Source: Streptomyces sp. 35G-GA-8
GTDB lineage: Bacteria; Actinomycetota; Actinomycetes; Streptomycetales; Streptomycetaceae
Direction of reading: 5' to 3'
DNA length: 64,000 nt
NCBI RefSeq assembly: GCF_023534745.1
Contig: NZ_JAMHJQ010000006.1
Coordinates: 476,842 to 540,841, forward strand
In this document: in pieces, positions 24,757 through 33,861 of the stretch
Layout of the letters: every line of letters begins with the position of its first letter
Position numbering within the stretch: position 1 is the stretch's first letter
The notes under the pieces: generated by a model
Told to the model about the DNA's origin: nothing
What the model saw: the letters and a program-made list of their open reading frames with translations, nothing else
Databases searched by the model: none
Translations under genes and position numbers: made by a program

Positions 24757-24831
24757 ATGCGTTCGATGCATCCTGCCGTGGTCTGCCGCTACGTGGATTA
24801 CCTGCGTACCTCCAGCGCCCTCTGTCGCTGA
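24757..24831 (+). CDS. cysteine-type leader peptide (24 aa)
   Basis: A 24-codon reading frame starts at the predicted transcription start, so the mRNA would be leaderless for this peptide. Its core reads CRYVDYLRTSSALCR. This resembles the short RxVDLxRxxSxxC leader peptides found upstream of actinobacterial sulfur genes, where slow reading of Cys codons controls the downstream operon. It holds two Cys codons (residues 10 and 23), the last one just before the stop. The downstream operon encodes organosulfur uptake and desulfonation-type enzymes, which supports this reading. Confidence 0.75.
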   Translation: MRSMHPAVVCRYVDYLRTSSALCR

Positions 24832-25347
24832 TCCGACCTGTCGAGGCCGGCCTTCCAGGGCCCTCGGCACCCCGGCCCTGCCCCGGTCCCCGGCGGCGCC
24901 CTCCCGGGTGACCTCGGACCCCGCGACCGCCCGATGAGCCGGGGACGTAGGCCGGTCTCCTCCGCCGGACCCGTCGTCCTTCCTCGTCCGGGACTCTCTT
25001 GTCCCGCGCCCGGCCGACGGCATTCCGCTCCGAGAACGGACTCTCCCGAGTCGCCGTACCCGCCCCGATGCCGCGGCGGTGCACGGCGTCGCCGCTCGTG
25101 CGCCACCGCGTCCACCGCGTCCACCGCCCGCGCCGACCAGCGCGCCGTGCAACTCCCTTGATTTCACTGCCCGTTGCCCGGCGGCTTGCCTTCGGTGCTG
25201 CCCTGTCCGCCGCGGACCCTCCCTTCCCGTTCTCCGCTCATTTCTCGCCCGAACCTCTCCCGTTTCGCCGGGGCCCCCGCCCGGGCGTCCCACGGCCCCG
25301 CCCGCGTACCCGAGTGCACCGGCACGGCCCAGAAAGGTGGCGCACCC
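24832..25347 (+). promoter_or_regulatory. 516-bp untranslated leader between leader peptide and lipoprotein gene
   Basis: I see no gene here on either strand. The stretch is GC-rich and full of inverted repeats, for example CGGGAC-TCTCTT-GTCCCG at 24989-25006. Its size and its place after a Cys leader peptide fit an attenuator or Rho-dependent control region; the actual fold was not computed. Confidence 0.45.
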
Positions 25348-26979
25348 ATGCCGATCCTCCGCATCCCTTCCACCACCGCCGGCGCGGACCGCCCGGCCAC
25401 CGCACCGCCGTCCACTCCGCCGTCCGGTTCCGGCCCCGGCATCGATCTCGGCCCCGCCCCCGGCCTCGGACGGCGGTCGTTCCTCGGACTCTCGCTCGGC
25501 GCGGGCGCCGCACTGGCCCTCACCGCCTGCGGAGGCGGCACCACCTCATCGGCCGGCGCTCAGGGTTCCACCCTCAAATGGGGCTGGAACCTGACGACTT
25601 CCTGGGATCCGGTCACCTCCTCGGCCGGCTGGGACGTGCACTCCCTCTCCCTCGTCTACTCGGGGCTCACCACACTCGACCAGGCCGGAAACGCCGTTCC
25701 CGCCCTGGCCACCTCATGGAAGTACAACGCCGAGGGCACCGTCGTCACCTTCACCCTCCGCCAGGGCCAGAAGTTCGGCGACGGCACGCCGATCGACGCC
25801 ACCGCCGTGAAGAAGAGCCTCGAACGCGGCCGGGACTATGCGAAGTCCCTGGTCGCCTCGCAGCTCGTCGGCGTGGAGCGGGTCACCGCCGTCGACGCAC
25901 GCACCGTCGAACTGCGGCTCACCGAGCCCGACTTCCAGATACCGCTGCTCCTCGCCGGGAAGACCGGGATGATCGTCAACCCGAAGGTCTTCGAGAGCGA
26001 CGCCGCGAGCCTCGCCACGGAGCCGGCCGGCTCGGGACCGTACACCCTGGTCTCGTACGTTCAGAACTCGAAGGCCGTGCTGCGCCGCAACCCGGACTAC
26101 TGGGACGCCGGCCGTGTCAAGATCGAGAACTTCGAGCTCTATCCGCTCCCCGAGCCGTCGACGGTGGTCGCCGCTCTCACCTCGGGGCAGTACAACGTGG
26201 CGCAGATACCCGGCAGTCAGGTGGCGGCGGCCAAGGCCGCGGGCCTGGAGGTCCAGGTCATCCCCTCCATGGTGGTGGCCGTGCTCGATGTCCATATCGG
26301 CAAGGAGCCCTACACCGACCCTGATGTGGCTCTCGCGCTGAAGTACGCCATCGACCGCGAGGAACTGGTCAGGACCGCGTCCTTCGGGCAGGGCGACGCC
26401 ACCCGGCAGCCGTTCCCCAAGGGCTACGCGGGCCATGACGACGCCCTGGACGAGCTCTTCCCGTACGACCCCGAGAAGGCGAGGGAGCTGCTGGCGAAGG
26501 CGGGCCACGCCGATGGGCTGGAGATCACGCTGTCCGCCCAGAAGGCCGAGGGCGTACCGGAACTGATCCAGGCCCAGCTGAAGAAGGTCGGCATCACCGC
26601 CACGATCGAGACCGTCCCGGCGGCCCGCGCCACCCAACTCGTCTATGTCCAGCGGAGCAAGGCGCTCTATGTCGACCAGTTCGCCGGGCGCGAGTCCGCC
26701 ACCCAGGGCTTCCAGGTGCTCTTCGGCAAGGAGGGCCTGATGAACCCGGGCCGCACCACCTCGCCCGAGCTGGAGAAGGCGCTCGACGAGGTCCGCCGCA
26801 CGCCGCTGGACGCGCCCGACTATCCGGCCGTTCTCCAGAAGGCCACCGGGATCGCCGTACGGACCATGCCGAACGTCTTCCTCTACACCACGCCGCGCAT
26901 CCTGGCGCGCAATCCCAAGGTCTCCGAGATCCCCGCGTACACCGTCGTCCAGCGGTTCGAGGGGGTCACCGTCTCATGA
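25348..26979 (+). CDS. ABC transporter substrate-binding lipoprotein (peptide/nickel family)
   Basis: The 543-residue protein belongs to the DppA/NikA family (SBP_bac_5). Its export signal has a twin arginine (RRSFLG, Arg42-Arg43) and a lipobox LTAC with Cys61, so it is probably a Tat-exported lipoprotein. Family features include VVTFTLRQGQKFGDGTPIDATAV, GSGPYTLVSY and a C-terminal tail. The context with an SsuD-like monooxygenase suggests that it binds an organosulfur compound rather than peptides. The ATG at 25348 follows AGAAAGGTGG. Confidence 0.88.
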   Translation: MPILRIPSTTAGADRPATAPPSTPPSGSGPGIDLGPAPGLGRRSFLGLSLGAGAALALTACGGGTTSSAGAQGSTLKWGWNLTTSWDPVTSSAGWDVHSLSLVYSGLTTLDQAGNAVPALATSWKYNAEGTVVTFTLRQGQKFGDGTPIDATAVKKSLERGRDYAKSLVASQLVGVERVTAVDARTVELRLTEPDFQIPLLLAGKTGMIVNPKVFESDAASLATEPAGSGPYTLVSYVQNSKAVLRRNPDYWDAGRVKIENFELYPLPEPSTVVAALTSGQYNVAQIPGSQVAAAKAAGLEVQVIPSMVVAVLDVHIGKEPYTDPDVALALKYAIDREELVRTASFGQGDATRQPFPKGYAGHDDALDELFPYDPEKARELLAKAGHADGLEITLSAQKAEGVPELIQAQLKKVGITATIETVPAARATQLVYVQRSKALYVDQFAGRESATQGFQVLFGKEGLMNPGRTTSPELEKALDEVRRTPLDAPDYPAVLQKATGIAVRTMPNVFLYTTPRILARNPKVSEIPAYTVVQRFEGVTVS

Positions 26980-28043
26980 CCGCGCCCGTACTGGCGGGGC
27001 CGTCGCGCACCGCGCGGCTCGCGCGCGGGGGCGCCGGGCGCCGACGGCTCGCCGGGGCGCCCCGGCCGCTCGGCCGGCTGCTCGTCACCACCGCCACGGT
27101 CTTCGTACTGGCCTCGCTCCTCACCTTCGCCCTCGGCGCTCTGTCCGACGCCAATCCGGCCGCGGCCGTGCTCGGCGACCAGGCGACCCCGGCCGATATC
27201 GCCCGGATGGAGGCGCAGTTCGGCCTGGACCGGCCGCTGTACGCGCAGTATCTGAGCTGGCTCGGCCACGCGCTCACCGGCGATCTCGGCGTCTCATGGT
27301 TCACCGGCGTCCCCGTCGCGGACAGCGTCGCGCAGGCGCTGCCGGTGGATCTGTCCATCGCGGGGCTGGCCCTGCTGCTCGCCGTACTGATCGGCGGCGG
27401 GGCCGGCATCGCCGCGGCGCTGAACAGCGGCGGACGGATCGACCGGGCCGTCACGCTCGTCTGCTCGGTCCTCGCCACACTGCCGCCGTTCCTCATCGGC
27501 ATCGTGCTGATCGTCGTCTTCGCGGTGCAGCTCGGCGCACTGCCCACCGGCGGGTACGTACCGCTCGGGCAGAGCCCGGGGGAGTGGCTGCGGTACGCGA
27601 TACTCCCCGCGTTCGCCCTCAGCCTGGACGCCGCCGCGTCCATCGCCCGGCAGCTGCGGACCTCGCTCGTCGGGGCCCTGCGCGAGAACTATGTGACCGG
27701 CGCCGAGATGCGTGGCTTCTCGGCGCGGCGCGTGCTGTTCGGCCATGTCCTGCGCAACGCGGCGGGACCCGCGCTCTCCGTCCTCGGGGTGAGCGTGCCC
27801 GTGATTCTGGGCGGCGCGGTGGTCACCGAGAAGATCTTCAATCTGCCGGGAATCGCCCAGCTGTCGCTCCAGTCCGCCGAGCAGCACGACATCCCCGTCA
27901 TCCAGGGGACGCTGCTGGTGACCGTCGCTGTCGTGCTCGTCGCCAACATCGGTGTCAACGCCGCGCTCGGCGCGCTCAATCCGGCGGCCCGCGAGCGGTC
28001 GGGCGGCGGCCGTGGCGCCGCCGGGGAAGGCGGGACGTCATGA
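26976..28043 (+). CDS. ABC transporter permease (DppB-like)
   Basis: The 355-residue inner-membrane permease has six predicted helices. The BPD_transp_1 EAA-type loop reads YVTGAEMRGFSARRVLFGHVLRNA (about residues 232-255), and the N-terminal extracellular segment has QFGLDRPLYAQYLSWLGHALTGDLG, typical of DppB/OppB. It overlaps the lipoprotein gene and the next permease by 4 bp each. Confidence 0.9.
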   Translation: MTAPVLAGPSRTARLARGGAGRRRLAGAPRPLGRLLVTTATVFVLASLLTFALGALSDANPAAAVLGDQATPADIARMEAQFGLDRPLYAQYLSWLGHALTGDLGVSWFTGVPVADSVAQALPVDLSIAGLALLLAVLIGGGAGIAAALNSGGRIDRAVTLVCSVLATLPPFLIGIVLIVVFAVQLGALPTGGYVPLGQSPGEWLRYAILPAFALSLDAAASIARQLRTSLVGALRENYVTGAEMRGFSARRVLFGHVLRNAAGPALSVLGVSVPVILGGAVVTEKIFNLPGIAQLSLQSAEQHDIPVIQGTLLVTVAVVLVANIGVNAALGALNPAARERSGGGRGAAGEGGTS

Positions 28044-29074
28044 GAACCCTTCGCCGCACCTGGCGGCTGCCCTCGGCCCGGATCTCGCTGGCCGTGCTGG
28101 CTCTCGTCGGGCTGCTCGCGGTCGCGGGCGGCGCCCTCGCGCCGCACGATCCGCTGGCCCAGCACCCGGTGGACATGCTGCACGGACCCAGCGCCGCGCA
28201 TCCACTGGGGACCGACTACCTGGGGCGTGATGTCCTCAGCAGGCTCCTGGCGGGCACGGGAAGTTCGATCGTCGGCGCCCTGGAGGCCGTCGGGGCGGCG
28301 ATGCTGCTCGGAATCGTGCCCGGGATCGCCTCCGTATGGCTCGGCAGGACCGTCGAATGGACGGCGCAGCGCGCTGCGGACACCTTGATGATCATGCCGT
28401 TCACGGTCTTCGCGATCGCCGTGGTGGGCGCGCTGGGCAACGGTGTGCACCAGGCGATGCTGGCGCTGGGCGTGCTCTTCGCCCCGCTGTACTTCCGGGT
28501 GACGCGCGCGGCGGCGCTGGGTCTGAAGCAGGCTCAGTACGTCGAGGCGGCGGAGCTGATGGGCGCGTCCCGCTGGTGGATCCTGCGCACCCATGTCTGG
28601 GGCAAGATCCTGCCCACGGTGGCCGTCACGACGGCCCAGGCCGTAGGACAGGCGCTGCTGGTGGTCGCGTCCCTGACCTTCCTGGGGCTGGGCGTCCAGC
28701 CGCCCGCGCCGACCTGGGGCGGGATGCTCGCCTCCGACCTGGGTTATCTGGCGCAGCAGCCCTGGGCGCCGCTGATCCCGGGCGCCGCGATCATGATCAC
28801 GGTCGGCGCTCTGAACATTCTCGCGGACGCGGTACGCGACAGCGGCACGGCGGCCGGCGATCCACGGGTGCCGGCCCGGGCCCCGTCCATCGGGACGGCG
28901 GCTCCGGTCCCGTCGGCGGGGACGACGGCGGCTCCGGCCCCGGTCGCGCTGCCGCGTCAAGTCCCCGAGCGCGAGGGTGAGTCGGCCGACCCCGCCGCCT
29001 CCCCGCCGGGCCCTGCCCCCCGTACCGCCCATGGCCACTCAGAGGAGGTCGAGCAGCGTGTCACCACTGGCTGA
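28040..29074 (+). CDS. ABC transporter permease (DppC-like)
   Basis: The 344-residue protein is the second permease, with six predicted helices. It carries HPLGTDYLGRDVLSRLLAGT near residue 53 and the EAA-type loop YVEAAELMGASRWWILRTHVW, typical of DppC/OppC. The last 60 residues are a hydrophilic Pro/Ala-rich tail. It is coupled to the previous gene by ATGA and overlaps the next by 17 bp. Confidence 0.9.
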   Translation: MRTLRRTWRLPSARISLAVLALVGLLAVAGGALAPHDPLAQHPVDMLHGPSAAHPLGTDYLGRDVLSRLLAGTGSSIVGALEAVGAAMLLGIVPGIASVWLGRTVEWTAQRAADTLMIMPFTVFAIAVVGALGNGVHQAMLALGVLFAPLYFRVTRAAALGLKQAQYVEAAELMGASRWWILRTHVWGKILPTVAVTTAQAVGQALLVVASLTFLGLGVQPPAPTWGGMLASDLGYLAQQPWAPLIPGAAIMITVGALNILADAVRDSGTAAGDPRVPARAPSIGTAAPVPSAGTTAAPAPVALPRQVPEREGESADPAASPPGPAPRTAHGHSEEVEQRVTTG

Positions 29075-30218
29075 CCACGACGCGCCGCCCGTCGCGGTGT
29101 CAGGACCGGTCGACCCCGTACTGACCGTCGACGGGCTCGATGTCACTGTCCCCGGCGGAGCACACGCCGTCCGGGATGTGTCCTTCACGCTCGCGCGCGG
29201 CGAAGCCGTCGGGCTCGTGGGGGAGTCCGGCAGCGGGAAGAGCCTGACCTGCCGGTCCGCCCTCGGTGTGCTGCCCGCCGGATGCGCGGTGTCGGGCGGC
29301 CGTATCACCCTGGGCGCCAACGGCACCGAACCCGCCGCCGATCTCACCGCGTTCACCCGCAAGCAGTGGAACGCGGTACGCGGCAGCCGGATCGGGGCCG
29401 TGTTCCAGGACCCCGCCTCCTATCTCAACCCCTCGCTCACCGTGGGACGCCAGCTCGCCGAGCAGCTACGGGTGGGAGGCGGGCTCTCCCGCACGGACGC
29501 GCGCGGCCGAGCCGTCGAGCTGTTCGCGGCCGTCGGACTGCACCGCCCCGAGGAGGTCTTCCACCAGTATCCGCACGAGCTGTCCGGCGGGATGCTCCAG
29601 CGCGTCCTGATCGCCGTCGCCGTCTCCTGCGCACCCGAACTCCTCATCGCGGACGAGGCCACCACCGCCCTCGATGTGGTCATCCAGGCGGAGATCCTCG
29701 AACTCCTCCAGCGTCTGCGGGCCGAACAGGGCCTCGCCCTGCTCCTCGTCACCCATGACCTGGCGGTGGTCGCCGAGAGCTGCGACCGCGTCCTCGTGAT
29801 GTACGCGGGCGAGATCGTCGAGGACGGTCCGACCGCCGAAGTGCTCGCCGCGCCCGCGCATCCGTACACCGAGGCGCTGCTGCGGGTCGCGTCGATCGGT
29901 GCCTGGGGACGGCGTGAGCTGGACATCATCCCCGGCCGGCCGCCGGAGACCGGCGCCGTACTGCCCGGCTGCCGGTTCGCCGACCGCTGCGCCCACGCCG
30001 CCGCCCGGTGCACCGAGGGGCCCATCGCCCGGTACGCGCTGGACGACGGACACGGGGCCCGCTGCCTGCGCCCGGCCGGACTGCTGGACGAAGCGCCCGC
30101 CACGCGCCCCGGGGGCGCCGGATCTCCCGCGGATGCCGCCGCATCCGCATCCCCAACCGCATCCGCCACCGCTTCCGCCTCCACGCCCGAACCCATGGCG
30201 GAAGGAGCCTCCGCATGA
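29058..30218 (+). CDS. ABC transporter ATPase (DppD-like)
   Basis: The 386-residue ATPase has Walker A GESGSGKS, a Q-loop, signature LSGGMLQRV, Walker B LLIADEATTALD and H-loop THDL. The C-terminal oligopeptide-family extension has Cys-rich CRFADRCAHAAARC, proposed in the family to hold an iron-sulfur cluster. The GTG at 29058 with GGAGG at 29044 is chosen over an ATG at 29031. A low-complexity Ala/Ser/Thr tail closes the protein. Confidence 0.9.
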   Translation: MSPLADHDAPPVAVSGPVDPVLTVDGLDVTVPGGAHAVRDVSFTLARGEAVGLVGESGSGKSLTCRSALGVLPAGCAVSGGRITLGANGTEPAADLTAFTRKQWNAVRGSRIGAVFQDPASYLNPSLTVGRQLAEQLRVGGGLSRTDARGRAVELFAAVGLHRPEEVFHQYPHELSGGMLQRVLIAVAVSCAPELLIADEATTALDVVIQAEILELLQRLRAEQGLALLLVTHDLAVVAESCDRVLVMYAGEIVEDGPTAEVLAAPAHPYTEALLRVASIGAWGRRELDIIPGRPPETGAVLPGCRFADRCAHAAARCTEGPIARYALDDGHGARCLRPAGLLDEAPATRPGGAGSPADAAASASPTASATASASTPEPMAEGASA

Positions 30219-31282
30219 CCACCGTCCTGGGCCGGGACCTCACCACCCGGAAGGGAGACCCGGCCGCGTCACCAGAAGATCGGGCCCCCTTGCTGGAGAT
30301 CAGCGGACTGACCGTGTCGTACGGCCGCCGGGCCACTTCGCTGCGGCGCGCCGGCACCACGCGGGTGCTCTCCGGCGTCGATCTCACCATCCGTACGGGC
30401 GAGATCCTCGGGATCATCGGCGAGACCGGCTCGGGCAAGACCACCCTGGCCCGTGCCACGGTCGGGCTGGTACGGCCGGAGGCGGGCAGCATCGCCTTCG
30501 AGGGCACCGATCTGCTCCGGCTCACCCGTCGTGGGCTGCGGGACTTCCGGCGCACCGGACGGGTGCAGTTCATGTTCCAGGACCCGCTCCGCTCCCAGGA
30601 CCCGGAGTTGACGGTACGTCAGACAGTGGCCGAGCCACTCGCCGCCGTCGGAGCCCTCACCCGGCGGGAACGCGCCGAGCGTGCCGACGAGGCGCTGGCG
30701 CTCGTGGGGCTGGACGCACGGGCGCTGGGATCGCGTATCCCCGGGCAGCTCTCCGGCGGCCAGCGCCAACGGGTCTCGCTCGCCCGCGCCATCGTCACCC
30801 GGCCACGCCTGCTGCTCAGCGACGAGCCGGTCAGCGCGCTGGACGCCTCCAACCGCAATCTCGTACTGAGCCTGCTCGACCGCCTCCGCCGTGAACTGGG
30901 CCTCGCCGTCGTCGTCATCTCCCACGACCTCAGCTCGCTGGCGGGGACCGCGGACCGGGTCGCCGTCCTCTTTCGCGGACGCCTCGTGGAACAGGGCCCC
31001 ATCGGCGCGGTACTTGAGCGGCCCCGGCATCCGTACACCGCGCTGCTCACCGCGTCCGCGCCGAGCGTACGCACTGAACACCGGCTGTCGCCCGCCCAGT
31101 TGAGGCCCGCGCCCGACCGCGAGCCGTGGCCGGACGACGAGGGCTGTGTCTTCGCGCCACGCTGCCGCTTCGCGGGACCGGAGTGCCGGGACGAGCCGCG
31201 TCCCGCCGCCGTCACGGAGGCCGGGCGGTCCCACTCCGTCGCCTGCCACCACGCCGACGGCTGGCGGGCCCTGCTCGGCTGA
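30215..31282 (+). CDS. ABC transporter ATPase (DppF-like)
   Basis: The 355-residue partner ATPase has Walker A GETGSGKTT, signature LSGGQRQRVS, Walker B LLLSDEPVSALD and H-loop ISHDL. Its C-terminal tail again has a Cys motif (CVFAPRCRFAGPEC). Start at the ATG that overlaps the previous stop (ATGA). With its neighbours it completes a five-gene Dpp-type importer. Confidence 0.9.
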   Translation: MTTVLGRDLTTRKGDPAASPEDRAPLLEISGLTVSYGRRATSLRRAGTTRVLSGVDLTIRTGEILGIIGETGSGKTTLARATVGLVRPEAGSIAFEGTDLLRLTRRGLRDFRRTGRVQFMFQDPLRSQDPELTVRQTVAEPLAAVGALTRRERAERADEALALVGLDARALGSRIPGQLSGGQRQRVSLARAIVTRPRLLLSDEPVSALDASNRNLVLSLLDRLRRELGLAVVVISHDLSSLAGTADRVAVLFRGRLVEQGPIGAVLERPRHPYTALLTASAPSVRTEHRLSPAQLRPAPDREPWPDDEGCVFAPRCRFAGPECRDEPRPAAVTEAGRSHSVACHHADGWRALLG

Positions 31283-31337
31283 CCGCACGCGGAAGACCCA
31301 CCCCGCGGAACCACCCCATGGAAGGAGAGCCACCCCC

Positions 31338-32552
31338 GTGGACGGAGAACCACCAAACGACCATCGAGTTCGCGCGCTGCCGCCCCTGGACCTCGGCCGG
31401 CTCCCCGCCCTCACCACCGCACTCGCCGCCCGTGCGGCCGAGCACGACCGCGACGCCTCCTTCCCGGCCGAGGGGTTCGTCCTCGCCCGGGAGGCCGGGC
31501 TGCTCACCGCCACCGTGGCGGCCCGGCACGGCGGCCCCGGGGCCGGACTCGCCGACACCGTCCGCATCCTGCGCGCGCTCGGGGCAGGGGACCCGGCCGT
31601 CGCGCTGGTCACCGCCATGACGCTGTTCACGCATGCCGCGCAGGCCCGTACCCCGAGCTGGCCGCCCGCCGCGTACGCCGCGCTTCTCGACGAGGCGGCC
31701 ACCGGACCGGCCCTGGTCAACTCCCTTCGCGTCGAGGCGGAGTTGGGCAGCCCGGTACGCGGCGGACTCCCCGCCACCACCGCCCGGCGCGAGGGCGCCG
31801 ACTGGCTGCTGACCGGACGGAAGATCTACTCGACCGGCGCCGTCGGGCTCAGCCGGATGCTGGTCTTCGCGCGGACGGACGAGGACCCCGTACGCGTCGG
31901 CACCTTCATCGTGCGCGCCGGCAGCCCGGGGCTGACCGTCGAAGCGACCTGGGACCACGTCGGACTGCGCGCCAGCCGCAGCGACGATGTCGTCCTCGAC
32001 TCCGTACCCGTACCGGCCGACGACGTCATCGCGCTCGACGAACCCGGCGATATCCCGGGCGCCCGGCCCGACGTGGAGACCGGCGCCTGGAACGCACTCG
32101 GGCTGACCGCCCTCTATCTGGGCATCGCGGGCGCGGCCAGGGACTGGCTCACCGGCTTTCTGCACGACCGGGTCCCGACCGCGCTCGGCGCGCCACTGGC
32201 CACGCTGCCCAGGTTCCAGAGCGCGGTCGGCGAGATCGAGGCCGCTCTCCTGGGGGCGAACACGCTGGTCGACGCGGTGGCCGGGCGGATCGACGACGGC
32301 GACCCGGAGGCCGCGGAGCGGGCCGGCGCCATCAAGGTGCTCGGCACCCGCGCCGCCGTCACGGCCGTCGAACAGGCCGTCGCGCTCACCGGCAATCACG
32401 GCCTCACCCGAGCCAACCCGCTCCAGCGGCACTACCGCGACGTGCTGTGTGCGCGGGTGCACACACCACAGGACGACTCCGTACTGCTCACCACCGGCCG
32501 CGCGGCGCTCGCCCGTGCGCTCGACCGCCGGTCCGCACCGAAAGGCGACTGA
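31338..32552 (+). CDS. acyl-CoA dehydrogenase-fold flavoenzyme (DszC/SfnB-like)
   Basis: The 404-residue protein has the acyl-CoA dehydrogenase fold: an N-terminal helical domain, a middle beta domain (WLLTGRKIYSTGA; LRASRSDDVVLDSVPVP) and a C-terminal helical domain (ALTGNHGLTRANPLQRHYRDV). The usual catalytic Glu is not apparent. Members in sulfur operons (DszC, SfnB, SbnC-like) act as FMNH2-dependent monooxygenases on sulfur compounds. The reductase three genes downstream could supply the flavin. The GTG start follows GAAGGAGAG at 31321. Confidence 0.82.
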   Translation: MDGEPPNDHRVRALPPLDLGRLPALTTALAARAAEHDRDASFPAEGFVLAREAGLLTATVAARHGGPGAGLADTVRILRALGAGDPAVALVTAMTLFTHAAQARTPSWPPAAYAALLDEAATGPALVNSLRVEAELGSPVRGGLPATTARREGADWLLTGRKIYSTGAVGLSRMLVFARTDEDPVRVGTFIVRAGSPGLTVEATWDHVGLRASRSDDVVLDSVPVPADDVIALDEPGDIPGARPDVETGAWNALGLTALYLGIAGAARDWLTGFLHDRVPTALGAPLATLPRFQSAVGEIEAALLGANTLVDAVAGRIDDGDPEAAERAGAIKVLGTRAAVTAVEQAVALTGNHGLTRANPLQRHYRDVLCARVHTPQDDSVLLTTGRAALARALDRRSAPKGD

Positions 32553-32557
32553 AACCC

Positions 32558-33838
32558 ATGCCGGATCCGACCGCACCATCCGCCCCCACGGTCTCTGCCC
32601 CTGCCGAGTCCTCCGCCGCTCCTGTGGCGGCTTCCGCCCCGGTGATCCCCGCCGCTCCGAACGGCCCGAGCCCTCACGGCGTCGAGTTCATCGGCATGAT
32701 CGGGACCCAGGACGCCTCCGAGACCAGGCCGCCCAGCGGGCCCGTCATCGACCGTGATTACACGGCCCGGTTCGCCCGCGCCCACGAGGACGCCGGCTTC
32801 GACCGGATCCTCATCGGCTACAGCTCAAGCAGGCCCGACGGCGCGCAGGTCGCCGCGTATGTCGCCGCCAGGACCGAACGCCTCGGTCTGCTCGTCGCCC
32901 ACCGCCCAGGCTTCATCGCGCCGACGCTCGCGGCCCGTTCCTTCGCCACGCTCGACCAGTTCAGCGGTGGACGCGTCGCCGTACACACCATCACCGGGGG
33001 CAACGACACCGAGCAGCGCAGGGACGGTGACTATCTCGACAAGGAGGAGCGCTACGAGCGCACCGACGAGTATCTGTCCATCCTGCGCCGCGCCTGGGCG
33101 TCCGCCGAACCCTTCAGCCACGAGGGGCGTCATTACCGCTTCGAGGGGTACGGGTCCGAGGTGCTGCCCTGCCATCCGTCGGGCATCCCGCTCTACTTCG
33201 GCGGCTCCTCCGAGGCCGCCTACCGGGTGGGCGGCAGGCACGCGGACACCTTCGCGCTGTGGGGTGAGCCGCTCGCCGAGACCGCCGAGCAGATCGCGTC
33301 CGTGCGCGCGGCGGCCGTCGCCGCCGGACGCACCGCACCCCCGGGCATCAGTGTGTCCTTCCGCCCGATTCTCGGCGCCACCGAGGAACTGGCCTGGGAG
33401 CGGGCGCACCGCATCCTGGCTACCATCAAGTCCGGTGCCGGACGGCCCTTCTTCGACCAGACGCGCCACCACCAGGGGCAGAGCGGCCCGGCCGACGTCG
33501 GCCCGGCCAACGTCGGTTCGCAGCGGCTGCTCGCCGCGGCGGCCAAGGGCGACCTCCATGACCGCGCGCTGTGGACGCCGACGGCCACCGCCACCGGAGC
33601 GGGTGGCAACACCACGGCCCTCGTCGGCACCCCGGAGACCGTCGCGCGTGCGCTGCTCGACTATGTCGACATCGGCGCGACCACGCTCCTCATCCGTGGG
33701 TACGACCCGCTGGACGACGCGGTCGAGTACGGGCGCGAGCTGATCCCGCTCGTCCGTCAGGAACTCGCCCACCGGAGGGCCAACGCGGTCGCCTCGCCGG
33801 TCGCGTCGTCCGCCACCGTCGAGACGGCCGACCTGTGA
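32558..33838 (+). CDS. SsuD-like FMNH2-dependent monooxygenase (LLM class)
   Basis: The 426-residue luciferase-like protein is near SsuD/SfnG alkanesulfonate and sulfone monooxygenases. Signs are RPGFIAPTLAARSFATLDQFSGGR near residue 115, VHTITGGNDTEQRRDGD, YFGGSSEAAYRV and a long C-terminal TIM-barrel. It would use reduced FMN and O2 to cleave a C-S bond and release sulfite. An N-terminal Ala/Pro-rich stretch of 38 residues is extra. It sits between the ACAD-like and flavin reductase genes. Confidence 0.88.
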   Translation: MPDPTAPSAPTVSAPAESSAAPVAASAPVIPAAPNGPSPHGVEFIGMIGTQDASETRPPSGPVIDRDYTARFARAHEDAGFDRILIGYSSSRPDGAQVAAYVAARTERLGLLVAHRPGFIAPTLAARSFATLDQFSGGRVAVHTITGGNDTEQRRDGDYLDKEERYERTDEYLSILRRAWASAEPFSHEGRHYRFEGYGSEVLPCHPSGIPLYFGGSSEAAYRVGGRHADTFALWGEPLAETAEQIASVRAAAVAAGRTAPPGISVSFRPILGATEELAWERAHRILATIKSGAGRPFFDQTRHHQGQSGPADVGPANVGSQRLLAAAAKGDLHDRALWTPTATATGAGGNTTALVGTPETVARALLDYVDIGATTLLIRGYDPLDDAVEYGRELIPLVRQELAHRRANAVASPVASSATVETADL

Positions 33839-33861
33839 CCATTCGGATGAAGGGAAGCGGC

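Noticed and set aside
31318-31337. ATG at 31318 as start of the ACAD-like gene
   Set aside because: It is in another frame; the GTG at 31338 is in frame and well placed after a GAAGGAGAG site.
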